Part shown: in pieces, positions 36,473 through 49,100 of the stretch
Layout: every line of letters begins with the position of its first letter
Numbering within the stretch: position 1 is the first letter of the stretch
Source of the DNA: Diplocarpon mali
Lineage: Eukaryota > Ascomycota > Leotiomycetes > Helotiales > Drepanopezizaceae
Reading direction: 5' to 3'
Length of the DNA: 64,000 bases
Assembly (NCBI GenBank): GCA_024741835.1
Contig: JAENRP010000075.1
Span: 62,001 to 126,000 of the forward strand
The notes under the pieces: generated by a model
Databases searched by the model: none
Seen by the model: only the letters and a program-made list of their open reading frames with translations
Told to the model about the DNA's origin: nothing
Program-made: the position numbers and the translations under genes

Positions 36473-37094
36473 CGTAGAATCATAAAGGAGCATATAAAAT
36501 CACAGAAGCACATGACATCACAACAACACACTATATACAAATGAAACCGTACAAGACCGTATCAGACCACGCAAAATCACAAACCACCCAGCCCCTAGAG
36601 ACCCCCCGCGTCACCGTAGAGCCAGCAGACGAGCCGCACACCGCTCAGATCCGCCAGCCGGCACAGGCGACGAGTCCTCGCTTCCCAGGAGCGCGGTCGA
36701 TCGCCGGGTGCGGCGTGCGGAAGCTGCCCGGACGCAGGTTTGCGGGTGCTGGATGCTGGATTCAGGAGGACGGGGATGGGTTGAGAAGGGTGGGGGGGTT
36801 GCTTGTTTGCTCCCGCGTTGCGAGGCGGCGGCCGGCGGGCTGTCAGAGGGTGCGTGTCGCTTGCGTTGCCCATGGGTGACTGATCGATCACTCGGGGCCG
36901 GTGGAAGACTGCATAGGGCCCATTGTGCCCTGACACTGGGGGAAGAGGTCCTCGCGGTGTAGAGCGTGGGTTGGCCGACGCAGCTCCAGTTCCAGCTCAA
37001 CAACACCGCAGAAGTCGCACGTGAGCATGACAGGCCTTGCACTTCTTGACCGGTATTATACATTGATCATCCTCGACATGTCGTGCCTTCGCAC

Positions 37095-38168
37095 CTACCG
37101 CTCGTCACTCGCCCTCTCTCCGTAAGCCTCAGCACCCGGCGCCGACGCCCTGCTCCCAGATCCCATCTTGTGCGCGGCACTCTCCTCCCCCCTCTCTTCC
37201 TCCGAGCCTACGATGGGCAACAGCGTCTGCGCGCGCAGTGCCCCCTCTCGCTCCGCTGCGTCGGTCACTCTGCCCTCCCACTCCTCTTCGTACGGAATGA
37301 GAGACTTCCACTCGTCCGGCGTCAGCTCGTCGAAGGCCGTCGTCCGCGGCTGCCCCCCCATGACAACGCCTGGGACGAAGACGGCCGGGTTGCTCCTCTT
37401 CCATGGGTGACTGAGGAAGCCGCTGGCAAATGGAGTGTCGACCGTGACCTCGACGCTCGCCACAAAGGGCTCTGCGGCCTCGATGACCACTGCGACGTTC
37501 AACCGGTCAGGGATACCCTCCTTCGTCCGCTTGTTCTCGCGCATGTCCCAATACACGATATCCCAGTCGCTGCCCATCTTGCTGCTCCAGAAATTGCCGA
37601 TGGTCTTGAAGCGGTACTGCTTCTCGTACTCGGTCTCGCGCTCTCCCTTGACGCTCGGCCCAACCGTCAGCAGGCCGGCTGGGACCTGGAGCATCAGTTC
37701 GCCGCTGATCGTGTTCTTCCGGCCTTCCACGGTCGGCAGGCCGAAGATCTTCCGCGGCGCGAATTTGGCGACCGAGGGGCTCGAGGCGGCGGCGGCGACG
37801 GTGGAATGCTTGGAGAAGTTGATCTTGACGTTAGCGTTCTTGAAGCGAAAGCCGTGCTGGCCGCTGCGAAGCGAAAACGAGAAGATGAGGAGAGATGAGG
37901 GGCGCGAGTAAAAGGTCCCGTGCGAGACATTTGTCACCATTCCGACCACGCCGGCGGACGAGAGGAATGGGGCGATTTCCTGGCGAACGACCTGGAGCAT
38001 ACGGCTGGAGGTCTCTACGTAGGAGTACGGCACCGCTCCAGACTTGTTCTTTTCGGTGGGGTCAAGAGGCGTATCGCTAGGCACGAGGCTTTCTGTGAGC
38101 TCAAAGGCGGCTTCGCTCGGTTGGTAGGAAGCGAGGACGGACTCGGCGTCGGTAGTGCTTTGCGACAT
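37095..38168 (-). CDS. Uncharacterised fungal protein
   Basis: Single-exon frame of 357 residues from ATG 38168; upstream in the same frame no ATG is found before the CT-rich leader. I do not recognise a domain. The N-terminus is acidic and polar. The middle alternates hydrophobic and charged residues like a folded beta-rich domain (SLLIFSFSLRSGQHGFRF, NANVKINFSKHSTV, SGELMLQVPAGLLTVGP, SDWDIVYWDMREN, RLNVAVVIEAAEPFVASVEV). The C-terminus is rich in Glu/Ala/Ser. No signal peptide or membrane helix. Long, uninterrupted and of even composition, so probably a real gene, perhaps a conserved fungal hypothetical; no function inferred. Confidence 0.72.
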   Translation of the reverse strand: MSQSTTDAESVLASYQPSEAAFELTESLVPSDTPLDPTEKNKSGAVPYSYVETSSRMLQVVRQEIAPFLSSAGVVGMVTNVSHGTFYSRPSSLLIFSFSLRSGQHGFRFKNANVKINFSKHSTVAAAASSPSVAKFAPRKIFGLPTVEGRKNTISGELMLQVPAGLLTVGPSVKGERETEYEKQYRFKTIGNFWSSKMGSDWDIVYWDMRENKRTKEGIPDRLNVAVVIEAAEPFVASVEVTVDTPFASGFLSHPWKRSNPAVFVPGVVMGGQPRTTAFDELTPDEWKSLIPYEEEWEGRVTDAAEREGALRAQTLLPIVGSEEERGEESAAHKMGSGSRASAPGAEAYGERASDER

Positions 38169-38620
38169 TTTGGAATTCTTCTTTTGGCCTCGATAGGTTT
38201 GCGTGCATTTGAAAAGCAGGGCTTTTATCTTTCTTCTTTCTTTCTTTCTTTTTTGAAGTTTGAGCTGGGTTATGAGGAGGTTGTTGCAGTAGATCACGAC
38301 GCAGGCAGACGGCGGGGCTGAGTGGATCTCACGCGCCTCAGCCCAGCCACCCTTAGATGTCAAGCCTCAAGTAGGGGTATGAATAAGGGTTTGCACAGGC
38401 CCGCCTGCAGGAGTCGACCGCCCCTCCTTGTAGGCAATGAAAAATGTCCGGCGGTATCTAGAAGTAATACTTCTCGACAGTCCCTGCTCAAGTGACGAGA
38501 TTCGGCCTCGCCATAAGACGTCGGACTATGCGTTCGCAGAGCCCCGGAAGGGCTCAGCATGCCATGCAAGGTTTACACTGTGCATGGCAAGCGGCGCCGG
38601 TGAGCTTCAGGTGCCGAATT
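38169..38620. promoter_or_regulatory. Promoter/leader with CTTT tract
   Basis: Holds the promoter of the leftward gene at 37095-38168. On the plus strand a CTTT-type pyrimidine tract runs at 38227-38255, 60-90 bp before that gene's start codon, so it reads as a purine tract in its leader. The rest is the 3' side of the SAT4-type gene. Confidence 0.4.
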
Positions 38621-40136
38621 TCACATAGCCTCTCCGGGCTCCCTGTCTTCCTGGGGTGTCTTATGGAGACCAGACAACTTCGGATGTATGTATGTGTGAC
38701 TTCTCAATGGATGCTGAGTATATGCACTCTCCGGACCCAGGCTTTCCGCAGGGTGCATCTCTTTCCAAGGGCCCTCCGGCGAGGTGGTGTGGTTAAAAAA
38801 AGCTAGTGGTGGATCGCCTGAACCTAGTTCAATCGCCCCAGACATCCTCCTCTCAACCGTTGTTCTCCGCCCGTGTCGTCCAGATTTCGCGGATCCGGCG
38901 GAATAGCCAGCCACGAAGGTAGGAAACATCTTGGACAGAACAGGGCGAAGAGTCGGTGCACAAGCACAGACGATGCCGACTGAACTCTCTACAGCAGTCC
39001 ATATATAGAATTCCACTATGACCCAGGAAGGGTCGGGTGTGTTTTGATGATATCTCGAAATAGACACCATGCGTGTGATTGAGGCGGCAATAACAAAAAC
39101 CCCCAGGCTCATAATACCCATCAAAGTCCATTTCTGGCGTGAAGGGATCCGCAGACTGCGGACGACAGGAATGATCATGACGATCATCCAAGCGTCCGTC
39201 ACTGTGTGACAAACAGTAGAGGCAACTATTACCTTTCTTGACTTGAAGCAGAATTTGCTACCATAAAAGTTGCCGCCGCTGAGGGGGTTACACTGCAGAA
39301 GGTCCCCGATGAGGAGGGGAATAGTGTACCCAATCAATACAGCAATTGTGATCAAGGACGCCAATTTTTCTCGCCGGGCGGGAAACACGCGGAGATAGAA
39401 GATCAGAATCGAAAATTTCGTAAGCGAAAGAGTTATTTGGTAGCAGATTAACGAGACGAACTAGATGAAGAACTTATAGTCAATATTGCTCCTCGGATAA
39501 ATTTCGAAGCGCCAGGATTGATATGAGAGGTGGTGTGTATGTTATGGAAGCAGATTATGTCTTAAGCCTCTCCAGACAGGCTGCAGGAGGGGGAAGAAAC
39601 TTAACGAGCACCTACTGTGAGTGAGAAGGAGGTTGATAAAAGTTTCGGAGGAATGTTTTGCACTAGCGGGAGATTTCGAGGTCAGCATTGCTTCAACGAC
39701 CCCCGAAAAAGACGGTGGGAAGAAAAGCTGGAAAAACACATACTATGATGGCCTTGGCCGAAGTACGTAGACACGCCGAAGAGTGCCGTCATAGCAAAAG
39801 AATGCAGCCACTGTGTACACAAACAGTCAGTAAAAGGTCTCAGAGCTAAAGACGAGCGTGTGCGGATCCCGCAACGGAAAGAAGAGATCTTGAGGATCCT
39901 GGTATACCAACAGCAATGATTATCAACGTATCGTCCCAGTTCCATATTTTCAGCACGCATGTTCGAGCAAATATCCGTCCTACGATGAAGAGCGTCGCTA
40001 GAGCTTGAGGAGCACTCACGCCCGCGAGAATCTCCGTTACTCTGCTGTCGCCGGGAATCTGCCAGAAGCGTCAGTATGTGTTTGGGGTCAACAGGGAAAT
40101 ATTTAAGCCCACATGCTCATGTCGAGGGCGGATCAT
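38621..40136 (-). CDS. SAT4/PTH11-type rhodopsin-domain integral membrane protein
   Basis: Seven-helix fungal membrane protein of the large SAT4/PTH11-like family, some members of which sense surfaces or nutrients. Five exons proposed: 40136-40113, 40058-39912, 39810-39744, 39662-39616, 39460-38621; phases are consistent and give 374 residues, a usual length. Family landmarks in order: VGRIFARTCVLKIWNWDDT, TALFGVSTYFGQGHH, ITLSLTKFSILIFYLRVF, CHTVTDAWMIVMIIPV, DPSWVIVEFYIWTAVES, VGIVCACAPTLRP. The C-terminal 80 residues are a polar cytosolic tail. Less certain points: the 24-bp first exon, the donor GTTGGT after exon 2, and whether another small exon lies in the last intron. The final 279 codons are secure. 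Ligand unknown. Confidence 0.8.
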
Positions 40137-43100
40137 GATGTTGGTTCAGAATGAAAGTGCAGAATCCCCCCCACTGCTGCATCTCTGAGGACGGAAAACG
40201 GTAGGAAAGGGCGTGGCAGCTGCTCCCCATATATGATTTGCAGAATATTGTCGGGGCTGGGCCTTGCCCCATATGCACAAAACATCAGAACCAGTCATCC
40301 ATGGATACTGTACCGTAATAAGTACATGGAGTCAGTATGTGACTTCGGATACGTAGACTCGAGGAGCCCCCCAGCTCGGTCAAGTTTTGATCGAAAGTGG
40401 GTGCCGGTGCTTTGAGTTCGACAGAAGACGAGCCGGCCGGACCTCTCGGCACCGCAGGGAAGCAAGGCCTCAAGTCAATAGCGAGGCACCGTGGCCATGG
40501 GACGTGGGCTCTGTCGTCCTACAACCGAAACCAGCGCAACCGAGCAAATGACTACCACACTTGTTAGGATCTGGTTGAGCCAGAAACCGCCATGGATAAG
40601 AAGAGATGACGGCAAAAAGCTTGGGTAGTGAAACTACGAGGTAGCTTAATCCTCTGAGACGGCTCCGAGGCTCTTCCAAGACACACGAGACCACCCGAAG
40701 AGTTGGGCGGATTACCAGGGGAGACCTGATCCTTGTCGTTGTATTTACCATTCGTCGCAGGCCTGACAAACGCCTCATTAGCGTACTTTTGAAGGTAGGC
40801 TGGAGTGAATGTGCAAGTGCGATATACTCTTCTGTGGTGTTTCTTGGCCTGCGACGAAGTAAAACTTCAGTCCTGCCTAATAGTGCCTGTGTTCTTTCAT
40901 GCATTCCTGCAAAATTATTCAGGACAGCAAAAGGCAGAGACCCAACCTGGCTCGGGCACCTCTATGCACAGTACTGGAGAGATAATAATTGCAGTTCTCG
41001 CTCTTGTCAGCAGGCTGCAAATGTGGGCACAGCTATTACATGGTTTTTGATCAGCTAAAATTTCATCGGTTCCCAGGAATCGAAGTTCTACATTTGTGGC
41101 CCGTTGATAAAAGTCAGTGTGTACTGTAGGTAGATATGTAAGGGTTGTCAGCGTGTCACGGATGTAGAGCTGCATGAATGAGACGACACTACTGTGCAGT
41201 ACGTTCATCCTGGTAAAGAGATCTATCCTGGTAGATTCGGCCATCCTCAGGAAAAAGCGCAATTTAGTTCTTGATTGCAACGACGGAGTTCCGGGTGACG
41301 AGTGTAGGTAACGCTCAAAAAATTTCTGGCAAGTCGGAACACGAAGGTAGGCCCGCGGAATGAAAGGCGCCCGGCCCCATACACATACATGCATCCCCCC
41401 GTGTTCAGGCCGGCTCGGATGTGAAGCCAATTCACATTTGCTACCAGGTCCAACAGCATTCGTCGAAGCCTGGAACATCCGCACGGGGTAAGCTAGTCGA
41501 CTTTGGACGGAGGGTAATGTAAGGCATATATGACTTCCATATGAAGACCGCTCCTAGCCAAAGTCTGATTGAGCTCGACGACATGGGTTTCGTGGCCGCA
41601 TAGGGGACGTGTTACTCGTAGCGTAGCGTATCGTAGGGAGTAGGCATGACACCGCAGCCCGATGTGATGAGAACCTGGGAGACTCGCTCTAGCCACAGGC
41701 ATTTTTGGTTAATGCGTATGCTGCTGTACGTAAGAGCGTCTCAGTTCCAGAAATATGGTGCGTTCCATATAATTTGTCGCAGGCTACATAGTAAGCGAAC
41801 ACCATATTAGCGTAGGTGTGAGGGCAGTTTGAGGTGCGTTTGCAGGGCCAAATATACTTTCACTTAGTGTTTTTCTAGCCTGTGCTGAAGTAACTTGATC
41901 TTCGGGATCGGACGATGTCCCCACATCCAAAAGCACCACTTAGCCGGACAGCTAGGAAGTATTAGTCCGTAGATCGTTTTACTAGACACGGAGTAGTTGC
42001 TTTTGAATATCCCCTGGAGAAATGTGTAAACCCAAATTTGAAAGGGTAGGGGCTACCCACGAATGAGCTTCTGATCACTGAACTTTTAGCTGCTGTCAGG
42101 AAACTAGCTAAGTAGCCAAAGCAGCGTACAGTATTGCGAGTGGCTATTCCATGGTGGAGTTCCGCGAGGATATGGTCTGCCCCTGTCATCTGCGAAGCAT
42201 AAGAGAAAAAGCGCCGCATCCCGTCCGTGCTTGAAGCCGTCAAGACCTGCCTCCGGAACGAGTATCGTACTTACTCGAGACGTTCGACGGCGTTCGACAG
42301 CCAGCGATCAATATTCTTCAGGGTTTTCAAGCAAGCCCAGCCTCAAACGGGAGTCGTGGAAAAGTCGCCCGGGCGTGCATATAGGGTGCATAATGGGAGG
42401 CATAGTGCATATGCCCAGGCAATATCAAGTTTTCCTTCAAAGCCTATTCATGTCTGCTCGGGCTGTCGGTCGTCGCAAGCCTCCCAGGGCTCAGTCGAGG
42501 ATGAGCGGGTGGGCGGCCAGCAACGGCTCTTGTGTTTGTCGTCGGTGGTACACAGAGTTGCTGGGTGACACTTCGCAGGCTCTCGGGGGGGCTTCTGCCG
42601 TAGAGGCCGTCCAGGACAGTCGTGTTGGACAGTCCAAGGTGCCGTTCAAGGAGATAGAGTCAGTAGCTGGAAGAGGACAAGAATGTTCTGCGTTCTTGAA
42701 TGATCGCTGCAGAGGTGGCTGAGGCGACGCCTTGGCTGGGATCCAGTGTGTGGGCACGTGACACTCGCCAAGACCAAATAGGGCTCCCCCGTAATGCTCG
42801 TCCGAGTACCAAACGAAAGAAGAGCCAAGAGGGTTTGCAGGCCGTCGATGGCAAGACCTCGAGAGGCTGGATTTCATCTTGGTAGATACTGTGAGAACCG
42901 TTGTGGCTGCGTAATATTATGATACATTGAAATTCTATATTCCTAACGACTACTCTGATTCATGGTAAAGTCGATCGATTTTCTTGCACGACTCGATGCT
43001 GCATCTCCCAGGACTCAGCTCATCTGGCTGTGTTACGTAGTGTTCTGTCAGAATAAGACAGGCGCACAGCGTGTTTTGAAAGGTTTCAACAAGCGGAATC

Positions 43101-46100
43101 AGCCTCAAGGGGACATGAGATTTAGATACGCACGATACAACCTTCTTAGGTCAAAAACCGATGCGTTTGCAGTATTGTGATGATAGAGGGTTCAAATCTC
43201 AATTAATCAATTATGGTCATATGTCGGATGTAAAGCCCATATGCCCAAATAGGCTTCGATTATCCATTTGCGGTATACCTGTTATATAATATTCATAAGA
43301 TGGACTTGTTGCTTTATAATTCTCGAATAGTCGATTCGTGATCTCATTCTCTGCCCTTATATTCTTAATTGCATACATGACATGCGAAAACGTTCGCATC
43401 CGTGTATTCGTGAAGCAGCGCTAACAGCCAAAGGTTAGGGGCAAAGGCGCTTCTTCCTAGCGGTGTATCTAGACATAAACCTAACTAGCTTTTGTCACAT
43501 ATATCATGGATGTCGAGCTTCTCGGAGACCAAGTGCATTCCCAGGACCCGTTACGAGATTGAATAGCTGTGGTCCTTGGGAGGGTGCCTTCAGCAGGAGA
43601 TGTCATGACAGGATCGCAAGTCAATCTGAACTCGACATCTTTTTCAGATTCGGTGTTTTCGGTGCAGAAGTACCTGAGCCAGGCCCGGCAGTAGGAGGCT
43701 GGAAACTGGGTTATGTGAGCTTGCGATAACTTGTGAAAGGGTTCATTCAGGATGCCTTTGGGATCTCAGACCCAACGAATGCGATCCTTTCGTAAGGCCG
43801 TAGATTAAGGTGTAAATCAGGAAATCGGTGTGTGGTAGCGTATCGAACATAAGCTTTGTAACGATGATTCTCGAATCTTGCCTGACTCGCGCGAGCTCTA
43901 CAAACTCATTTTGCAAACAAAATGCAAAGGCTTGGAGTATCGAGATCTCAGTATCGGGCCCACAATTTCGGTGATCTGAAGGGCTAGCTACTCCCTTTTT
44001 TTTAAAGTGGGCTGCCAACCCATTATAAAACCCACTGATCGGCTTCTCCACTACAAGGGGCCCCGATCATTCGCGCCAAACAACGATTCCGAAAGCGAAC
44101 CTCGAATCCGAAGGCCGGGAGAGAGATTCCAGTTTAAATGCTACGTTCATAGTAGGATGTAGTTTAATCTGTTCATGTTATTAAACCCGAAGGCAATACG
44201 TGAAAGCTGATCGACGATCTAGCTGAAGGTTTCTCGGCGCAAAATTCGAGCAATAGGCAATAGGCCTTAACAAAAGTCCAAGAGCATCAGATCAGCTCGA
44301 TTTTGCCATTTTCCCCTCAAGGTACCCAGTGAATTTGTAGCCACTGGAGAAGGGGGATGGCTATATCAGCTGAACTTCAATTTACCATAATTAGTCGAAG
44401 AGGGAGCTAACCTCAGCCGAACAGAGTACAGAGCTTTGTCTGAGGAAGAGTTGGCCAATCTGCGGCATCAATAGTTCCAACTGTTAGTTCTGCAAACTCG
44501 ACGTCAATCATCTTCCCAAACCCATCATTCTTCGACCTAGTAGCTACGCCCCCTATACTCGCAACGCTTTTGTGTCAGGCCTGTACTGCACAGCCGTATC
44601 CAGAAGCAGTCGAGAGGTACCCAACACCACCTGGGCATCTATAAGAAAGGCTTGTTCTTCTGCTACAAGTATGATCCGGCAGCAGACACAAAGATGGTCA
44701 GGCCCGGCCGAGTCCAGAAAAACTTGCCCTTCTCAATAGGGTACTCGCCATGGTCGCAAGGCTTTTGGGGGGTGGATGGTGAGCTTACCAGTACATGTTG
44801 CGCATGTTCGCTTAGAAGCTGACAGAATCTAAAGATATATATTCCAGAGTCCTATGGAGCTGCAGGAGTATATATACAAGGTACGATTATATAAGCCAAT
44901 CCTTGTATATTCCAACAGAAGCATCCCATGTAAGCATCTATGTCCTGGCCGATATCTCCCGCTGCGCAATATCAACAAGCACCCCGAATCAGGAAGCTCT
45001 CACGACAAGTTTAGCTTTTCTCATCAATGACTTTCCGTAAGACGCGCTGCTTCTTGCTATTATCACGAGACTAGATAGGATCGTTGGCCACTGAGGTGAC
45101 ATCCTGCGTCCGACTTCGACTTGGACTTCCCCAGAAATTTATCTCCACACAAACACTTTCGGCTAATGATCTTGCTCCTTTGATCGGAGAGATCGGTTTC
45201 GAGGACAGCGTAATTGTCGATACCTAGCTGGTTCTTTTCATGCTGAGTGCTCGTCCCCATCTCCCTTCAAGGCAAGTCAGCCCTAGAAATAAAGAATTCG
45301 ACCTGTTACTATCCTGCTGCCTGCTATCTTGTACCTCTGCAACAAGTGACCGCTTTATGTCTCTAACTAGTAGAAAGATCTCCTGTCCTTGGACACTGGC
45401 AATCTTTCCATCACTGTTCACGGAACGATTTGGGCCGATAAATGATGAATCATCTGGCTTGGGGGCTCTCGGCTAGCTTCCAACAGGTACAAGTCTCTGG
45501 TAACGTATCTGTGCAAGACGCTATAAACACCCAGGCTAACACAGCGATTGTCGGACTATCTTGCAACTGCCTCGGAAGCCCTCGCGCTCTCGTCGGACGC
45601 CGCGAGTGGAGCCGTAAGTAGTGGAAAGGCACCAGGCGAGATCACGGCCTGAACTCTGCGCTGGGACTCCACACCATTTCCGAGGAGCCTGCCGATGCCG
45701 ACACCCAACAGCCCCGGGACACGGCTCCACGCTCGTGAACAGTCGCCGCAGCCGTGGTTCGCCTGCGGGAGGCCCGCGAGGACGTTGAGGATGTGGAGCG
45801 CGAACTATACCAGAGATAGCAAGACTACCGGGAATAAGTAATAATACAAGATAGATATGAGCACACTGGATCCTGTTTCTTAGGAACAATAAATTGGAAC
45901 TTCAAATCTAGGTTAGGGCGTGCCCAGAACCAAAACAGAAGAAGCATGACCCTCTCAAGTTTGATATCAGGCCGTTCACCTGCGCCTGCAGCTTTTGGAG
46001 ATAATCTTCGTGCTCTCACAGTGCTACCTGATGTCAGAACAACCCATTCAGAGCAAAATCAAGGCTCAGATTAAGTATTGCTCAGCTGGTTGAAATTCCG

Positions 46101-46145
46101 CCCCCCCGATACATACAGCCACACACTCTCTCCAGCAATACAAAA
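40137..46145. other. Gene-poor 6-kb stretch
   Basis: No gene can be defended. Leftward frames at 41478-40915 (ATG 41478, about 187 codons) and 40904-40470, and at 42877-42491 (128 codons), show no motif. A rightward coding-like fragment lies near 44640-44790 (GIYKKGLFFCYKYDPAADTK in one frame). AT-rich patches at 43200-43400 and 44100-44300. The mix of short protein-like pieces without starts suggests decayed genes or old transposon remnants; I could not identify a source. Confidence 0.35.
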
Positions 46146-49100
46146 TCAATACAGCCCTTCATCCTCTTCGTCCCGGAACCCCATATCAACCGCCTTCGCC
46201 TTCCCCTTCCAATTAACACTCTCATCATAAAACGCCGCATCCTCATCCCCCTCACTCCCGTCCCAGCTGCCCGCCGCTTTTTCCTTGCCCTTACTCTTCC
46301 GATCAATAGCCTTCTCCTTACCCTTGCCTTTCCCGCTACTCTTCGGACGGACGTCATCTCCGTTACTCTTTTGCCAGCCGGGAATACCTTCCCCGTTGCC
46401 CCTGTCCTCATTCTGCGCTCTACCGTTTTCTTTGTCTTGATTTTCGTCCTTGACTTTCTCGAACTGCGCCCTCACCGTACCGTAATGCTCAAGCTCCTTG
46501 GCGCTGACGCTAGGAATAAGTTCTTTCTCTGCATCGACGAAATCTTCTTCCGTGACCATGACAGCCACATCTTCTTTACTTGCGTGATGATCGAAGAAGT
46601 AGGCTGTAGATATCTTGGGTTTTCCGGATAGTGTGTTGAAGGAGTTGATTTGGGCGACCTTAGAGTCGACAAGGGAGGCTTGCCGCGTCACGGCTTTGAG
46701 CATGGCGTCGGAGCAGAGGGCGTAGAAATCTGCCCCTGTGTAAGTAAAAGGGAGGCGGGATGCGATGCGTGGGAGCGAGAGGGTGGGGTGGAGTGTGAAT
46801 CTGGGTGGTGTCAGTGCTACGCTAGCTTGCAAAGAGGGCAGTTCATACTTTCTCGTCAGTGCCTCCATAATGGTTAGCTGTTTCTCGTGGGTATCGCTGA
46901 CTCCAAGGTAGAGCATCTTGTCGAATCTCCCTGGCCGTAGGAGGGCAGCGTCAAGCAGGTCTGGCCTGTTTGTAGCACCGATGACGAAAACACCACCACC
47001 TCCGTCCTCTCCATCTGACATACCATCAAGCTCTGCCAGTAACTGAGAGACGATTCGGTCCATAACACCACCGCTGTCTCCCTGGTTTCCTCTTTTTGGC
47101 GCCACAGAGTCTAATTCATCGAAAAAGACGACACAAGGTCTTGCATCTCTCGCACGCTGGAAGACACGACGGACATTGGCTTCTGACTCTCCGATATACA
47201 TATTGAGTAGTTCAGGACCCTTGACACTGAAGAAGTTGAGACTGAACTCTGTTGCAATAGCTTTCGCAAGCAAAGTCTTGCCAGTTCCCGGAGGGCCATA
47301 GAATAGTATTCCTGAGCGCTTTTTCATACCCTTTGCAAAAAGCTCGGGGCGTTCGAGAGGGAGCTGGATAGTTTCCATGACAGCATCCTTGACGTTCGTC
47401 AGACCTCCAACATCATCCCAGCTCACATTCGGAATCTTGGGTGCACCAATGGCATCTGCAAAGTTCTTACGAGCTGCCTCGACAGCAAGCTCGAAGTCTG
47501 ATTTAGTTAAACATCTACCAGCAGGGCCACCAGCAATCAGTACATCCCTGACTGTGACAGCACTCTCTGTCTCTGAAGAGGCAGAGGCAAGGCCCTCGAG
47601 ACGGGAGTTGCGTGCTACGAGAGCGCGGTCGACCACGTCGACGAGATCACCAGCAACTAATGCTGCCGTCTTGATAGCCACACCACCAAGATCAACTTCA
47701 GGAGCAAGGGCGACCGGCTGGTCGTCGAGAATGCTTCTGAGAATGCCTTCTCGCTCCGACTCATCGGGTGCAGACATTTCAAGCTCATGGGTGAATATCC
47801 CTCGGACTCCATCCGGAATCTTGTCGACCTCGGTTGTGGTCGCTATTAAGACTCTTGCGCCAGACAAGATCTCTTTCAAAGCACTGATCATTCTATCTGC
47901 AGTAAGCGCCTCGATGTGCCGTATCAGAAGCGCGCAGAATTCCGGACCACAGGCCATCGCGCGTTCAGCGCGTGCTTCTAGAAGCCCGGCAGATTTAACG
48001 TCGCTGCCGGTACTCGCTTCACTCACAATGTCATAGGCGTCAATTGTAAACGTATGCAGGCCAATATCAGAACAAGCACGCCGTGACAAAGTCGCCTTGC
48101 CAATGTTTCTCTGGGTCGAAACGAGAAGTATAGCAATTGGTTGCAACTTTAGATAGATTGCCCTGGGACTTGTCGCAGCTGCAATCAGCTCTCTCAGTCG
48201 CCTCTGAAGGGCTGATACATGATGCTTTCTTGGTTTCGGCATCGATGTCAGTTCTGTCTCTGACTTTGATATAGACTTCAACCCGAGGTAATACTCCCAA
48301 GAACTTTCAATAGTCCCTGGAAGCCGGCTGTGTTCGCTCCCTGACTGCATCATATGCGTTGAGGAAACATCGATAGATGTAACCCCGCCCCATATGTTAT
48401 CCTCCTCAGCTACTTCAGGGTTATCCGTTGCGGCTCCAACGTAGCCAATTCGAAACCACGCAACCCCCGTAGCCTTTAATGACTTTGCGGGTCTGGGATC
48501 ATCAAGATTGGTATTTGAAAATAGCTCGTCAATCTCTAAATCACCGGTTGCAGCCGGTTCGTATAAGGTTCGCCCAAGATCTCCATCAATCGGAATTCCC
48601 AATAGATCTCCTTTTTGAACGACTCGCGTGCGGCTCGAGAAATAGCGCTTTAAACCTGAAAACAAGGCGTTCTGTAAACTACGCTCAGTTGTAAATGGCG
48701 TTGATATTTTAAGAAGCGTAAGTTCTCGAGCAAATGGTGGCCGAGACGCGCCAGTGATCTTTGGTAGAGATGCCCTCGACGGGGGGGTTAGTCGCTTGAG
48801 CGGCGATAACCTGCAATACGGAGTGGTGTCCATATTAGCCAGCAGGATTGGAGACATATACACCGTAGGGTTGGATGATCTTTGGATTTGGGATTCGAAA
48901 AACGACATTCGCCTTCCTTCTTGCTTACTGGTGGGAATCTTCGTCACTGGACGATGAGAATAACTCTCGGGCAGTCCAAATACCTTAACTGGTCGCCACA
49001 CAGGCTCCTCTTCGGGGGCTCCAAAACTGCCCAATCCCCATAGCCCAGTACCTTGGGGCGGGGGCTCAGCTGCAGCTTCTAACCTTACCCAGTCTCCCGA

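Larger units (their letters stand above)
35770..37094. other. Intergenic region interrupted by an assembly gap
   Basis: Between the 3' ends of eIF3d and the leftward gene at 37095. Contains the N run, G-rich sequence on both sides of it, and a decamer tandem repeat. No coding frame with a motif. Confidence 0.45.

Noticed and set aside
40470..41478. Two leftward frames possibly forming a gene
   Set aside because: I tried to join them through plausible introns but found no phase-consistent model and no family motif.
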